A stretch of DNA of 64,000 nucleotides from Pseudomonas furukawaii (GCF_002355475.1 NZ_AP014862.1:1240001-1304000), one strand, 5' to 3'; positions 1 through 9,676 are shown, numbered from the stretch's first letter. Notes: generated from the letters alone by a model not told the origin. Numbers and translations: made by a program.

Positions 1-499
1 CGCGACCCTCGCGGTAGACCACCAGGCTGCCGGCGGCGATATCGCCCAATCGCTTGAAGGCCGGGTGCAGCAGGCTGCTGACCAGGCCCACGCAGTAGCC
101 GAAGGGCAGGAGGTCGACCACGCGCAGCAGGTTGCGCACCAGGGAGGAGGCCCAGCCGATGGGCGTGCCGTCGTCATGCACGACGCGCAGTCCCATGATG
201 TGCTTGCCGGGTGAGCGTCCCTGGTTGAGCACCTCGAAGAGCACCATGTACCACCAGTTCAGCAGGAACATCAGGATCAGCCCGAGACCGAAGCCGAACT
301 GCCCGAGCAGGGCGAGCACGACGAACAGGACCAGCATGATGACGCCACGCAGGCCCAGGTCGATCGCGTAGGCGAGCGCACGTGGCAGGACCCCGGCCGG
401 CCGCAGCACCAGGTCGATGCCTTCGGGCGTTTCCACCTGGTAGCGCGTATCCAGGGGGAAGGACGGCGTGTCGGCGTGGTCTGGTCGGGTGGCGGGCAT
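1..499 (-). CDS. RDD family integral membrane protein (3' end beyond window)
   Basis: The reverse strand from an ATG at 499 reads continuously to the window edge, so only about 166 N-terminal residues are present. A short soluble N-terminus is followed by an RDD-type arginine/aspartate segment (RALAYAIDLGLR), two hydrophobic helices, and the typical NQGRSPGKHIMGLRV loop between helices. A further helix then leads to FKRLGDIAAGSLV, the RDD family C-terminal signature. RDD proteins are small inner-membrane proteins of mostly unknown function, with transport suggested for some. It is transcribed away from sbcB. The family call is secure; the function is unknown. Confidence 0.8.
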   Translation of the reverse strand, partial: MPATRPDHADTPSFPLDTRYQVETPEGIDLVLRPAGVLPRALAYAIDLGLRGVIMLVLFVVLALLGQFGFGLGLILMFLLNWWYMVLFEVLNQGRSPGKHIMGLRVVHDDGTPIGWASSLVRNLLRVVDLLPFGYCVGLVSSLLHPAFKRLGDIAAGSLVVYREGR

Positions 500-793
500 C
501 GGCGGGGCGTCGAGGGGAAAGCCCGATGCTAGCGAGCGGCCGGTATCGAGGCAACCGGCAGGGGCGGGGCTGGGCGTCATGCCGTGAGAGGACTGCAGAG
601 GCGACCGGCGATACGCCCGGAGCGAGAGGTGCTCGTCGCGTGGGGGAGTCTGGGCATGGGGCCTTCCTTGTCCTTGGAGATCGTCGGGTGGCGGCGATTC
701 TAGGGGTGGGCCGATCCGCTCGGCAACCGCTCCGGCCGTGGGGCGCCCGGGCCCCGGTGTTAGACTGCGGCCTCACCAACAAGGGGGGACGCC
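500..793. other. Divergent intergenic region RDD gene / sbcB
   Basis: This is 294 bases without a gene, holding the two divergent promoters. A TTAGACT element near 760 is a plausible -10 for sbcB, and a G-rich Shine-Dalgarno lies at 781-788. I see no dyad operator, repeat or RNA here. Long open frames on both strands are high-GC shadows. Confidence 0.4.
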
Positions 794-2224
794 GTGACTT
801 CCAGCATCTTCTGGCACGACTACGAAACCACCGGCATCAATCCGCGCTGCGACCGGCCGCTGCAGGTGGCGGGCATCCGCACCGACGAAGCGCTCAACGA
901 GATCGGTGAGCCGATCAACCTCTACTGCCGGCCGAGCGACGACATCCTGCCTCATCCCGCCGCCTGCCTGGTGACCGGCATCCTGCCGGGCACCCTGGCG
1001 GAGAAAGGCCTGGGCGAGGCCGAGTTCATGCACCGGGTGCATGCCGAACTGTCGCTCCCGGGAACCTGTGGCGCCGGCTACAACAGCTTGCGCTTCGACG
1101 ACGAGGTCACCCGCTACAGCCTCTACCGCAACTTCTACGACCCCTATGCCCGCGAATGGCAAGGGGGTAACAGCCGCTGGGACCTGATCGACCTCATGCG
1201 CACCGCCTACGCCCTGCGCCCGGAGGGCATCGAGTGGCCGCAGCAGGACGGGCGGGTCAGCCTGCGCCTGGAGCTGCTCACCGCCGCCAACGGCATCGAC
1301 CATGGCCAGGCCCACGATGCGCTGTCCGACGTGCGCGCCACCATCGCGCTGGCGCGCCTGGTGCGCCAGCGCCAGCCGAAGCTGTTCGATTACCTCTTCC
1401 AGTTGCGCAGCAAGCACAAGGTCCAGGATCAGGTCCGCCTGCTGCAGCCTTTGGTTCATATCTCGGGGCGCTTCTCGGCGGAGCGGCATTTCCTGTCGGT
1501 GTCCCTGCCCCTGGCCTGGCATCCGCGCAATCGCAACGCGCTGGTCGTGCTCGACCTGCAGGCCGATCCGGCGCCCCTGCTGGAGCTGTCCGCCGAACAG
1601 CTGCGGCAGCGCCTCTATACCCGTCGCGACGAGTTGGCCGAGGGCGAGTTGCCGGTGCCCCTCAAGCTGCTGCACATCAATCGTTGTCCGGTGGTGGCGC
1701 CCTTGAACGTGCTGCGGGAGGGCGATCGCCAGCGCCTGGGCGTCGACCTGGAACTCTGCCAGCGCCGCGCCGCCCTGCTGGTGGAAGAAGCTCCGCTCTG
1801 GCAACCGAAGTTGCCGATCCTTTATGCCGAGGAAGCGTTCACGGCCCTGGATGATCCGGAGCAGCAGTTGTATGACGGATTCCTCGGGGATCGCGATCGT
1901 CGATTGTGCGAACAAGTTCGACGCGCCGACCCACAGCGCCTTGGTCTGGAGAACTGGCCATTCGATGATCCGCGCTTGCCGGAGTTGCTATTCCGTTACC
2001 GCGCCAGAAACTTCCCCGAAACTTTGTCGGAAGTCGACCGCTCGCGCTGGGTCGAGTTTTGCAGAAATCGCCTGAAGAGCCCGGAATTCGGGGCGCCTAA
2101 TACCTTGGAGAGTTTTTTCCAGGCCCTGGAGGAGTTCCAGTCAAAGGCAGAGCCCGCACAGCAGGCGGTGTTGCTGGAGTGGCGTCGATATGCCACGGAG
2201 CTGCGCACGCGCTATCAGTTGTGA
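794..2224 (+). CDS. sbcB: Exodeoxyribonuclease I
   Basis: This is the 3'-5' single-strand DNA exonuclease that removes 3' overhangs during recombination and mismatch repair. The 476-residue length matches Exo I. The DEDD exonuclease motif I is seen as FWHDYETTGINP at residues 6-17. The later NSLRFDDEVTRY and AHDALSDVRATI segments carry the other acidic metal ligands, and an SH3-like and C-terminal Exo I domain follows. Translation begins at GTG 794, supported by the AAGGGGGG ribosome site 5-12 bases upstream. It is monocistronic, ending at the hairpin shared with mvaT. Confidence 0.95.
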   Translation: MTSSIFWHDYETTGINPRCDRPLQVAGIRTDEALNEIGEPINLYCRPSDDILPHPAACLVTGILPGTLAEKGLGEAEFMHRVHAELSLPGTCGAGYNSLRFDDEVTRYSLYRNFYDPYAREWQGGNSRWDLIDLMRTAYALRPEGIEWPQQDGRVSLRLELLTAANGIDHGQAHDALSDVRATIALARLVRQRQPKLFDYLFQLRSKHKVQDQVRLLQPLVHISGRFSAERHFLSVSLPLAWHPRNRNALVVLDLQADPAPLLELSAEQLRQRLYTRRDELAEGELPVPLKLLHINRCPVVAPLNVLREGDRQRLGVDLELCQRRAALLVEEAPLWQPKLPILYAEEAFTALDDPEQQLYDGFLGDRDRRLCEQVRRADPQRLGLENWPFDDPRLPELLFRYRARNFPETLSEVDRSRWVEFCRNRLKSPEFGAPNTLESFFQALEEFQSKAEPAQQAVLLEWRRYATELRTRYQL

Positions 2225-2264
2225 GAAAGACCCGGAAAACAATCCGGGCATTTCTTCGGGCAAT

Positions 2265-2296
2265 AAAAAACGCCAGCGATTGCTGGCGTTCTTAAT
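2265..2296. terminator. Bidirectional terminator between sbcB and mvaT
   Basis: The inverted repeat CGCCAGC-gatt-GCTGGCG (2271-2288) is flanked by A6 on the left and a T-rich run on the right. It can serve the converging sbcB (+) and mvaT (-) transcripts. Confidence 0.8.
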
Positions 2297-2306
2297 TGCG
2301 CGAGAC

Positions 2307-2687
2307 TCAGCCCAGAATGGTGGCCCAGCTTTCAACAGTGTCGGCGCCCCACTTGGCTTTCCACTCTTTCAGAGTCTTGTGGTTGCCGCCCTTGGTCTCG
2401 ATGACCTCACCGGTGTTCGGGTTCTTGTACTGCTTGACCTTGCGAGCGCGCTTGGCGGTGGGCGCCGCGGCCTTGGTGGCGCGGGGCAGTTTCGCGTTGC
2501 GGGATTCGGGGTCGAGCAGGGCGATGATGTCGCGCAGCGACTTCTGGTATTCACCCATCAGTGCGCGCAGTTTGCCTTCGAACTCGAGTTCTTTCTGCAG
2601 TTTGTCGTCCTGGGACAGGTTCTTCAGGCGCTCCTGGAGCTCCTTGATGGCTTCTTCCGTGGCCCGGTATTCGTTGATCAGCGACAT
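2307..2687 (-). CDS. mvaT: H-NS-like xenogeneic silencer MvaT
   Basis: This is the nucleoid-associated protein of Pseudomonas that binds AT-rich DNA and silences acquired genes, oligomerising through its N-terminus. The 126-residue product opens with the near-invariant MSLINEYRATEEAIKELQER coiled-coil segment. It ends with a DNA-binding domain containing the KNPNTGEVIETKGGNHKTLK motif and the C-terminus ESWATILG. It is close to P. aeruginosa MvaT in length and sequence as I remember it. It is transcribed convergently with sbcB and divergently from purU. The paralogue MvaU is the alternative, but the N-terminus fits MvaT. Confidence 0.92.
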   Translation of the reverse strand: MSLINEYRATEEAIKELQERLKNLSQDDKLQKELEFEGKLRALMGEYQKSLRDIIALLDPESRNAKLPRATKAAAPTAKRARKVKQYKNPNTGEVIETKGGNHKTLKEWKAKWGADTVESWATILG

Positions 2688-3007
2688 GACGGCGTCCCTT
2701 GTTGGAATCTAGTGATGACTTGCGTTAGCTAAGTGTCAGCAATAATAGACAGCGATTATCTGCAAGTAAATAAGCAGGAAAACTTTTGTACGCTTTCCTG
2801 GTTGCGCCTAGTTGATATTAGTCGCGTAGACCGGGTGCCACCTATTTATGCTGCGGCAGAGGCTAATTTCGATGGGTTCACCGCTCTTAGTTATGGCCTC
2901 TGAATTGATCCGGACGACCTTCAGCCCCGGGCTTCACGGGGTTACTGAAGTTTTCCCGCGCTGTGGCTAGAATGGCCGCCTTCGCGAAGTCTCTGGAGTG
3001 TTCCCCC
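2688..3007. promoter_or_regulatory. Long AT-richer divergent promoter region mvaT / purU
   Basis: This is 320 bases without a gene and is visibly more AT-rich than its surroundings (runs such as AATAATAG and AAGTAAATAAG near 2740-2780). It contains the mvaT promoter; long AT-rich leaders are usual for mvaT and would allow autoregulation. The purU promoter lies in the GC-rich right third. No operator dyad stands out. Confidence 0.5.
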
Positions 3008-3859
3008 ATGCGCACATTTCGTCTGGTGATTGCCTGTCCGGACGGCGTCGGCATCGTAGCCAAGGTCAGCAACTTCCTGGCTACCTATAACGGTTGGATT
3101 ACCGAAGCCAGCCATCATTCGGACAATCAGAGCGGCTGGTTCTTCATGCGCCATGAAATCCGGGCCGACTCCCTGCCGTTCGACCTGGAGGGTTTTCGCC
3201 AGGCCTTCGCCCCCATCGCCCGTCAGTTCTCCATGGAGTGGCGGGTGACCGACTCGGAAGTGAAGAAACGCGTGGTGCTGATGGCCAGTCGCGAGTCCCA
3301 CTGCCTGGCGGACTTGCTGCACCGTTGGCACAGCGGTGAACTGGATTGCGAGATTCCCTGCGTCATCGCCAACCACGACGACCTGCGCAGCATGGTGGAA
3401 TGGCACGGAATCCCCTACTTCCATGTCCCGGTGGACCCGAAGGACAAGCAGCCGGCCTTCGACGAGGTCTCCCGCCTGGTGGAGGAGCACAACGCCGATA
3501 CCGTGGTACTGGCGCGCTACATGCAGATCCTCCCGCCGGCGCTGTGCCAGCGCTATGCCCACCAGGTGATCAACATCCATCACAGCTTCCTGCCGTCCTT
3601 CGTGGGCGCCAAGCCCTATCACCAGGCCTCCCTGCGCGGGGTGAAGCTGATCGGCGCCACCTGTCACTACGTCACGGAAGAACTGGACGCCGGCCCCATC
3701 ATCGAACAGGACGTGGTGCGGGTCTCTCACCGCGACAGCGTCGAGGACATGGTTCGCCTCGGCAAGGACGTGGAGAAGATGGTCCTGTCCCGTGGGCTAC
3801 GCTATCACCTTGAAGACCGGGTGCTGGTGCACGACAACAAGACGGTCGTCTTCGATTGA
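3008..3859 (+). CDS. purU: Formyltetrahydrofolate deformylase
   Basis: Hydrolyses 10-formyl-THF to THF and formate, balancing the C1 pool and feeding PurT. The 283-residue product has an N-terminal ACT domain (RLVIACPDGVGIVAKVSNFL, residues about 5-24). A C-terminal formyltransferase domain follows, with the INIHHSFLPSFVGAKPYHQA motif holding the catalytic His, and the conserved Asp in TCHYVTEELDAGPIIEQD. The ATG at 3008 is chosen over the in-frame upstream ATGs because the family begins at the ACT domain. The CBS gene follows 47 bases later, probably in the same transcript. Confidence 0.93.
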   Translation: MRTFRLVIACPDGVGIVAKVSNFLATYNGWITEASHHSDNQSGWFFMRHEIRADSLPFDLEGFRQAFAPIARQFSMEWRVTDSEVKKRVVLMASRESHCLADLLHRWHSGELDCEIPCVIANHDDLRSMVEWHGIPYFHVPVDPKDKQPAFDEVSRLVEEHNADTVVLARYMQILPPALCQRYAHQVINIHHSFLPSFVGAKPYHQASLRGVKLIGATCHYVTEELDAGPIIEQDVVRVSHRDSVEDMVRLGKDVEKMVLSRGLRYHLEDRVLVHDNKTVVFD

Positions 3860-3906
3860 TCCCGTCGGCGGGCGCCATTGCCGGTCGACGGCCAAAGGAG
3901 CCCGCC

Positions 3907-4332
3907 ATGCTCAAGTCCATCAAGGTGCGTGACTACATGACTCACCATCAGGTGACGTTCCGGTCCGACACCGACCTCTTCCTCGCCATCGAGCGCCTGC
4001 TGGAACACCGCATCAACGGCGCACCGGTGGTGGATTCCCAGGGCCACCTGATCGGCCTGATCTCGGATGGCGATTGCCTGCGCGGCATCCTCTCCGGTGC
4101 CTACTACGAAGAAGTCGGCGGCTGCGTCGCCAACTACATGTGCACCCAGCTGGAGACGGTTTCCCCCGACGCCGACATCATCGAGATCTGCCAGCGATTC
4201 CTGCGGGAAGGCCGCGAGCAGTTCCCGGTGGTGGAGGAGGGCGTGCTGGTGGGGGTGATCAGCCGTCGCGACGTCTTGCGGGCGGTGAAGGCCTTCGCCC
4301 AGCATGAGCGCGACCAGCCGCCGGAAGTCTGA
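3907..4332 (+). CDS. CBS-domain protein
   Basis: The 141-residue protein consists of two tandem CBS motifs (residues about 10-60 and 80-135; RINGAPVVDSQGHLIGLISDGD and EQFPVVEEGVLVGVISRRD). Stand-alone CBS pairs bind adenine nucleotides and act as energy sensors, but the partner is unknown. The AAAGGAG ribosome site precedes the ATG at 3907. It lies 47 bases after purU and 11 bases before the next small gene, which suggests a three-gene unit. Confidence 0.85.
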   Translation: MLKSIKVRDYMTHHQVTFRSDTDLFLAIERLLEHRINGAPVVDSQGHLIGLISDGDCLRGILSGAYYEEVGGCVANYMCTQLETVSPDADIIEICQRFLREGREQFPVVEEGVLVGVISRRDVLRAVKAFAQHERDQPPEV

Positions 4333-4343
4333 GGAATCCGCTC

Positions 4344-4520
4344 ATGTCCGATCCCCTCGATCGCGCCACCGCCACGCCACCACCGACCCTGGGAGAGGGT
4401 TGTGTCCGTCGCTACGACCCCGACGAGCTGAGCGAGGAGCATGGCACCGATTTCCCCGGTGCCGAGGCGCTCTGGGAGCGGATGCGGCGCGAGCGGGAGG
4501 ACAAGAAGAAGGCGCCCTAG
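4344..4520 (+). CDS. Conserved small hypothetical protein, 58 residues
   Basis: A short reading frame starting MSDPLDRATATPPP and ending EREDKKKAP, highly charged, with no membrane segment or cysteine cluster. It follows the CBS gene by 11 bases with a good GAGGAA ribosome site. Its stop codon lies inside the palindrome of the following terminator, which is typical for the last gene of a unit. I do not recognise a family beyond proteins of this kind in other pseudomonads. Confidence 0.65.
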   Translation: MSDPLDRATATPPPTLGEGCVRRYDPDELSEEHGTDFPGAEALWERMRREREDKKKAP

Positions 4521-4532
4521 GGCGCCTTTCTT
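4511..4532 (+). terminator. Terminator after the purU-CBS unit
   Basis: A perfect 16-base palindrome GGCGCCCTAGGGCGCC (4511-4526) is followed by TTTCTT and preceded by AAGAAGAA. It overlaps the stop codon of the small gene and could also stop the converging chemoreceptor transcript. Confidence 0.75.
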
Positions 4533-4552
4533 CCATCCGGGGGACTGCCGCC

Positions 4553-6430
4553 TCAGATGCGGAAGCTGCCTACCAGTTGCTGCAGGCGCGCGGCCTGCTG
4601 GTCGAGGTCGGCACAGGCGCGCAGGGTGGCCTGGAGGTTTTCCACGCCTTCCTGGTTCAGGGTGTTGATCTCGGTGATGTCCATGTTCAGCGAGTCCACC
4701 ACGGCGGTCTGCTCCTCGGTGGCGGTGGCCACCGACTGGTTCATGCCGTCGATCTCGCCGATACGCTGGGTCACGCTGCCCAGGCGCTCGCCGGCCTGGT
4801 TGGCGATCTGCACGCTTTCCTCGCTGTAGCGCTGGCTCTCGGTCATGGTCTCCACCGCTTCGCGGGCCCCCACCTGGAGCTCCTCGATCATCTTCTGGAT
4901 TTCCTGGGCCGATTCCTGGGTGCGATGGGCGAGGTTGCGCACCTCGTCCGCCACCACGGCGAAGCCACGACCGGCCTCACCGGCGCGGGCGGCCTCGATG
5001 GCGGCGTTCAGCGCCAGCAGGTTGGTCTGCTCGGAGATGCCCTTGATGACCTCGAGGATCTGCCCGATGTTCACCGTCTTGCTGTTCAGGGTCTCGATAT
5101 TGCCGCAGGAGGCGCGGATCTTCGTGGACAGCTCGTTCATGGCGCCGATGGTGCGTTCCACCACCTGGCGCCCGTCTTCCGCCAGGGTGCGGGCGGACGA
5201 CGCCTGGTGGGAGGCGTCGGCGGCGTTGCGGGCGATTTCCTGGGCGGCGGCGCCCAGTTCGTTGATGGCCGCGGCCACGCTGTTGGTGCGGTTGGCCTGC
5301 TCGTCGGAGTTGCTCATGGACGAGTTGGAGGCGCTGAGCACCAGTCGGGCCACCTGGCTGACCTGGCCGGTGGCCGAGGACACCTCGCGGATGGAGCCGT
5401 GGATGCGTTCGACGAAGCGATTGAAGGCGCTGGCCAACTCGCCGAACTCGTCCTGGGCGTGGATCGCCAGGCGGCGGGTCAGGTCGCCTTCACCCTGGGC
5501 GATGTCCTGCATCGCGCGACCCATGGTGTGCAGGGGTTGCATCAGCACGCGGATGAGCATGCCCAGCAGCAGGATGATCAGCACCACGGCGATTACGGTG
5601 GCGATGAGGGCGGAGGTGCGGAACTCGGTGAGCATGCCGTAGGCCTTGCTCTTCTCCACGGCGACGCCGATGTACCAGTTCACCGTCGGCAGGCCCTTGA
5701 CCGGGGCGAAGGTGAGGATGTTCGTGGCGCCGTCCAGTTCCACCTCGGAGAAGCCGGTGCTGATGCTCGGCGTGTTCTGCGGGAAGACGTCGCGCAGGCT
5801 CTTCATCACCAGGTCCTTGTTCGGGTGGACCAGGATCTTGCCGTCGGCGCTGACCAGGAAGGCGTAGCCCATGCCGTCGAAGTCCAGGGCGTTGATGATC
5901 TTCACCAGGGTTTCCAGGCTGAGGTCGCCACCCGCCACGCCCAGGGACTGCACGGGCGTGGCGATGGTCATGATCAGTTGGCCGGTGGCCGCGTCCACAT
6001 AGGGCTCGGTGAGGGTCGTGCCGCCGGCGGTCTTGGCGCCCTGGTACCAGGGGCGGGTGCGCGGATCGTAGCCTTCGGGCATGGCGCTGTCCGGGCGCAT
6101 GGTGAACTGGCCGTCCTGGCTGCCGAAGTAGGTGAAGGCGAAGGTGGAGGCCAGGGCCCGCTGCTGCAGGATGCCGGGCACCGCCTCGGCCGAGGGGTTG
6201 GCGGCCAGGGATTCGGCCACGCTTTCCACCAGCAGGATCCGGCCCGAGAGCCAGTTCTGGATGTTGCTGGCGGTCACATCCCCCATTTCCTGCAGGTAGT
6301 TTTCCAGGTCGTTACGGAGCGCATTCCTTTGCAGATAATCGTTGTACAGGGTGAACAGCGAGAACGCTGCTATTACCACCAGCGAGGCGGCAAGCAGAAT
6401 CTTGTGGCTGAACCGCAGGTTTTTGATCAT
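4553..6430 (-). CDS. Methyl-accepting chemotaxis protein, dCache type
   Basis: Transmembrane chemoreceptor of 625 residues. TM1 is at about 8-28 and a periplasmic double-Cache domain at 35-270. TM2 is near 280-305 ([18 protein letters not shown]), then HAMP and a cytoplasmic signalling hairpin with the conserved tip [20 protein letters not shown]. The Cache domain has [12 protein letters not shown], then [10 protein letters not shown] and GGDLSLE. These resemble the R/W/Y, Y-x-D and D positions described for amino-acid-binding dCache receptors such as PctA. An amino-acid ligand is therefore likely, but this is inferred. It is monocistronic. Confidence 0.9.
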   Translation of the reverse strand: MIKNLRFSHKILLAASLVVIAAFSLFTLYNDYLQRNALRNDLENYLQEMGDVTASNIQNWLSGRILLVESVAESLAANPSAEAVPGILQQRALASTFAFTYFGSQDGQFTMRPDSAMPEGYDPRTRPWYQGAKTAGGTTLTEPYVDAATGQLIMTIATPVQSLGVAGGDLSLETLVKIINALDFDGMGYAFLVSADGKILVHPNKDLVMKSLRDVFPQNTPSISTGFSEVELDGATNILTFAPVKGLPTVNWYIGVAVEKSKAYGMLTEFRTSALIATVIAVVLIILLLGMLIRVLMQPLHTMGRAMQDIAQGEGDLTRRLAIHAQDEFGELASAFNRFVERIHGSIREVSSATGQVSQVARLVLSASNSSMSNSDEQANRTNSVAAAINELGAAAQEIARNAADASHQASSARTLAEDGRQVVERTIGAMNELSTKIRASCGNIETLNSKTVNIGQILEVIKGISEQTNLLALNAAIEAARAGEAGRGFAVVADEVRNLAHRTQESAQEIQKMIEELQVGAREAVETMTESQRYSEESVQIANQAGERLGSVTQRIGEIDGMNQSVATATEEQTAVVDSLNMDITEINTLNQEGVENLQATLRACADLDQQAARLQQLVGSFRI

Positions 6431-6558
6431 GTTTGCTTGCGTCCGGTTAGGTCAGGCATCAGTCTTTTCGTGGCACTCGCGTGCTGAAAAAGCCGAGCGA
6501 AAACGTCGGTTTATCTATCGGCGGGAACCCCAGAAAGCTTTAATTCGAGGAGGGCAAA

Positions 6559-8052
6559 ATGCCCGAAGATCTCTCCCTGATCCTAGGCGCCGATCCGCAA
6601 GGCGAAGCGGTCGCGCAGGCGATGAAACTGGCCAATCGTCACGGTCTGGTCGCGGGCGCCACCGGGACCGGCAAGACGGTCACCCTGCAGCGCCTGGCGG
6701 AAGCCTTCAGCGATGCCGGTGTCGCCGTCTTCGCGGCGGACATCAAGGGCGATCTCTGCGGCCTGGGCGCCGCCGGCAATCCCCGGGGCAAGGTGGCCGA
6801 GCGCATCGCGTCGATGCCCTGGCTGGGGCATTCGCCCAAGGCCTATCCGGTCAGCCTCTGGGATGTCGCGGGCCAGTCGGGCCATCCCCTGCGAACCACC
6901 CTCAGCGAGATGGGGCCGCTGCTGCTGGGCAACCTGCTGGAGTTGACCGACAGCCAGCAGGCGGCACTCTACGCCGCCTTCCAGGTGGCGGATCGCGAGG
7001 GCCTGCTGCTGCTCGACCTGAAGGACCTGAAGGCGCTGCTCAACCACCTCAAGGATCACCCCGAGTTGCTGGGCGAGGACCGTGCGCTGTTCGCCGGTGC
7101 CTCGGCCCAGGCCCTGCTGCGTCGCCTGGCGACCCTGGAACAGCAGGGCGCAGAGGCGCTTTTCGGCGAGCCCGCCCTGCAGTTGGAAGACATCCTCCAG
7201 CCCGACCGCGACGGCCGTGGGCGCATCCATCTTCTGGATGCCAGTCGGCTGGTCCACGAGGCCCCCAAGGTCTACGCCACCTTCCTGCTCTGGCTGCTGG
7301 CGGAGCTGTTCGAGCAGTTGCCGGAGCGGGGCGATGCCGACAAGCCGGTGCTGGCGCTGTTCTTCGACGAAGCGCACCTGCTCTTCACCAATACGCCCAA
7401 GGCCCTTCAGGAACGCCTGGAGCAGGTGGTGCGGCTGATCCGCTCCAAGGGCGTCGGCGTCTACTTCGTCACCCAGTCGCCCAGCGACCTGCCGGACGAT
7501 GTGCTGGCCCAGCTCGGCCTGCGTATCCAGCACGGCCTGCGGGCCTTCACTGCCAAGGAGCAGAAATCCCTGCGGGCGGTGGCCGACGGTTTCAGGCCGA
7601 ACCCGGATTTCGACACCCTCAAGGTGCTCACCGAGTTGGGTATCGGCGAAGCCCTGGTGGGAACCCTGGAAGAGAAGGGCACCCCGGCCATGGTTCAGCG
7701 GGTCGCCATCGCGCCACCCCAATCCCGTATCGGGCCGCTGGACGCCGCCGAGCGCGCGGCGCTGGTGCGCAGCTCGCCCCTGGCCGGGCGCTACGACAAA
7801 CCGGTCGACCGCGAGTCCGCCTACGAAATGCTCACCGCCCGGGCGGCCCAGGCGCCCGTGGGCGAGCCGGAGCAGACGCCGGGCAAGCCGACGGCCAGTC
7901 AGTCCGGAATCGGCGATCTGGCCGGCGAGTTGCTGGGCACCTTCGCCAGCCAGGCGATGAAGACCGCCGTGCGCCAGGCCGCCAACCAGCTGGGACGGCA
8001 ACTGGTGAGGGGGCTGATGGGTTCCCTGCTCGGGGGCGGCAAGCGTCGCTGA
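6559..8052 (+). CDS. HerA-like ATPase, DUF853 (YjgR family)
   Basis: P-loop ATPase of the HerA/FtsK-like DUF853 family, 497 residues. Walker A is GATGTGKTVT at about 34-43 and Walker B is LALFFDEAHLLF at about 267-278. A conserved RLIRSKGVGVYFVTQSPSDLPDDV sensor region follows. The C-terminal tail is rich in Ala/Gln and ends in a glycine-rich basic segment. The biological role of YjgR is not established. The start at 6559 has the ribosome site GGAGGG. It converges on pit through a strong hairpin. Confidence 0.88.
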   Translation: MPEDLSLILGADPQGEAVAQAMKLANRHGLVAGATGTGKTVTLQRLAEAFSDAGVAVFAADIKGDLCGLGAAGNPRGKVAERIASMPWLGHSPKAYPVSLWDVAGQSGHPLRTTLSEMGPLLLGNLLELTDSQQAALYAAFQVADREGLLLLDLKDLKALLNHLKDHPELLGEDRALFAGASAQALLRRLATLEQQGAEALFGEPALQLEDILQPDRDGRGRIHLLDASRLVHEAPKVYATFLLWLLAELFEQLPERGDADKPVLALFFDEAHLLFTNTPKALQERLEQVVRLIRSKGVGVYFVTQSPSDLPDDVLAQLGLRIQHGLRAFTAKEQKSLRAVADGFRPNPDFDTLKVLTELGIGEALVGTLEEKGTPAMVQRVAIAPPQSRIGPLDAAERAALVRSSPLAGRYDKPVDRESAYEMLTARAAQAPVGEPEQTPGKPTASQSGIGDLAGELLGTFASQAMKTAVRQAANQLGRQLVRGLMGSLLGGGKRR

Positions 8053-8072
8053 CGAAGGTTTCGCCATCCTGA

Positions 8073-8108
8073 AACGAAGAAGGGCGCCCCATGGCGCCCT
8101 TCTTCGTT
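8073..8108. terminator. Strong bidirectional terminator
   Basis: A 16-base-pair perfect stem (AACGAAGAAGGGCGCC / GGCGCCCTTCTTCGTT) with a 4-base loop lies between the converging DUF853 gene and pit. Confidence 0.85.
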
Positions 8109-8118
8109 CTCGTCCTGA

Positions 8119-9591
8119 TCAGACGATGAAGGTGATCGCCAGCCAGAACAGGCCGGCGGACAGCAGGATGGTGGTGGGCAGGGTGAGTACCCAGGCCATC
8201 AGGATATTGCGGATGGTGCCGCCCTGCAGGCCGCTGCGGTTGGCCACCATGGTGCCGGCGACGCCGGAAGACAGCACATGGGTGGTGGACACCGGCAGGC
8301 TGTAGATGTTGGCCATGCCGATGGCGCAGGCGGCGGTGATCTGGGCGCTCATGCCCTGGGCATAGGTCATGCCCTGCTTGCCGATCTTCTCGCCGACGGT
8401 GAGCACCACGCGCTTCCAGCCCACCATGGTGCCGATGCCCAGGGCCAGCGCCACGGCGAGGATCACCCAGAAGGGCGCGTACTCGGTGGTGGCGGTCAGG
8501 TCCTTGCGCAGCTTCTCCAGGTCGGCCTTCTCGCGTGCCGGCAGGCTGGACAGCTTGCCGACCTTCTTCGCGGTGTCGTCCAGGCAGAGCAGGTAGCGGC
8601 GGGCCTCGATGCGGTTCTCTTCGCTCAGGTCGCTGTAGTTGGAGACGCCTTCCAGGGTCTTCAGCAGGGCGGCGATGGTCGGCTCGGTCTGCTTCGGATC
8701 GCAGCGGTAGAGCTTGGGCATCTCGCCACCGTTGCCACGGCCCAGCGCCAGCATCTCGCCAAGGGTGTCGGTATGGCGCTGGTAGAACTGGCTCAGGTGG
8801 GTCGCGGCGTCGCGGGTACGCTCGATCTGGTAGGTGGTGCTGTTCAGGTCCAGCACGAACTTGGCCGGCACGATACCGATCAGTACCAGCATGATCAGGC
8901 CGATACCTTTCTGGCCGTCGTTGGAACCATGCACGAAGCTCACCGCCATGGCGGAAAGCACCAGTACCAGGCGGTTCCAGAAGGGCGGGTGCTTCTTCTC
9001 GTCCAGTTCCTTCCGGGTTTCCGGGGTCTTGTGCATCTTCGAGACGGGGTACAGCCATTTCAGGCTGAGCAGCAGCAGGGCCGCGACCATGAAGCCGGCG
9101 GCCGGGGAGAAGATCAGCGACAGGCCGATGTCGATGGCCTTGCCCCAGTTCACGCCTTCGCCCAGGGGGACGTCGGTGAGGATCGCATTGGCCAGGCCCA
9201 CGCCGAGGATCGAACCGATCAGGGTGTGGGAACTGGAGGCCGGGATACCGAAGTACCAGGTGCCCAGGTTCCAGGCGATGGCGGCGGTCAGCAGGCTGAA
9301 CACCATGGCCAGGCCATGTCCGGTGTTCACGTTGATCAGCAGTTCCACCGGCAGCAGGTGGACGATGGCGTAGGCCACGCCGACGCCGCCGAGCAGCACA
9401 CCGAGGAAGTTGAAGATCCCCGAGAGGAACACCGCCCGGTAGGGCGACATGGACTTGGTATAGATGACCGTGGCGACCGCGTTGGCGGTGTCATGGAAAC
9501 CGTTGATGAATTCGAATGTCAGGACGAATGCCAGGGCGAGACAGAGGCTCAGCACCAGCCAGGCATCTAGCCCGCTGAATAGATCGAACAT
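8119..9591 (-). CDS. pit: Low-affinity inorganic phosphate transporter, PiT family
   Basis: Proton- or cation-coupled phosphate permease of 490 residues in the inner membrane. It has the two PiT repeats: ANAVATVIYTKSMSP (GFHDTANAVA at residues 31-40) and the second copy VHGSNDGQKGIGLIML. About ten hydrophobic segments flank a long charged central cytoplasmic loop (about residues 270-360). The ATG at 9591 is 14 codons before the first helix, as usual. It is transcribed alone. Confidence 0.92.
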   Translation of the reverse strand: MFDLFSGLDAWLVLSLCLALAFVLTFEFINGFHDTANAVATVIYTKSMSPYRAVFLSGIFNFLGVLLGGVGVAYAIVHLLPVELLINVNTGHGLAMVFSLLTAAIAWNLGTWYFGIPASSSHTLIGSILGVGLANAILTDVPLGEGVNWGKAIDIGLSLIFSPAAGFMVAALLLLSLKWLYPVSKMHKTPETRKELDEKKHPPFWNRLVLVLSAMAVSFVHGSNDGQKGIGLIMLVLIGIVPAKFVLDLNSTTYQIERTRDAATHLSQFYQRHTDTLGEMLALGRGNGGEMPKLYRCDPKQTEPTIAALLKTLEGVSNYSDLSEENRIEARRYLLCLDDTAKKVGKLSSLPAREKADLEKLRKDLTATTEYAPFWVILAVALALGIGTMVGWKRVVLTVGEKIGKQGMTYAQGMSAQITAACAIGMANIYSLPVSTTHVLSSGVAGTMVANRSGLQGGTIRNILMAWVLTLPTTILLSAGLFWLAITFIV

Positions 9592-9634
9592 GAAGGTTAT
9601 GTGACTGGCTCATGAAGGGGCCGCGATTATGCCA

Positions 9635-9676
9635 GAAAACCGCTCGCCGCCCAGACCCGGACGTCGAGCGGTTTTC
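9635..9676 (-). terminator. Terminator after the 66-residue gene
   Basis: The inverted repeat GAAAACCGCTCG (9635-9646) / CGAGCGGTTTTC (9665-9676) lies downstream of the reverse-strand small gene, with a T-rich right arm in that direction. Confidence 0.6.

Noticed and set aside
4304-6487. Long forward open frame of 727 codons opposite the chemoreceptor
   Set aside because: It is the antisense shadow of the methyl-accepting protein; the composition is His/Gly/Ala-rich without domains, while the reverse frame has TM, HAMP and signalling motifs.
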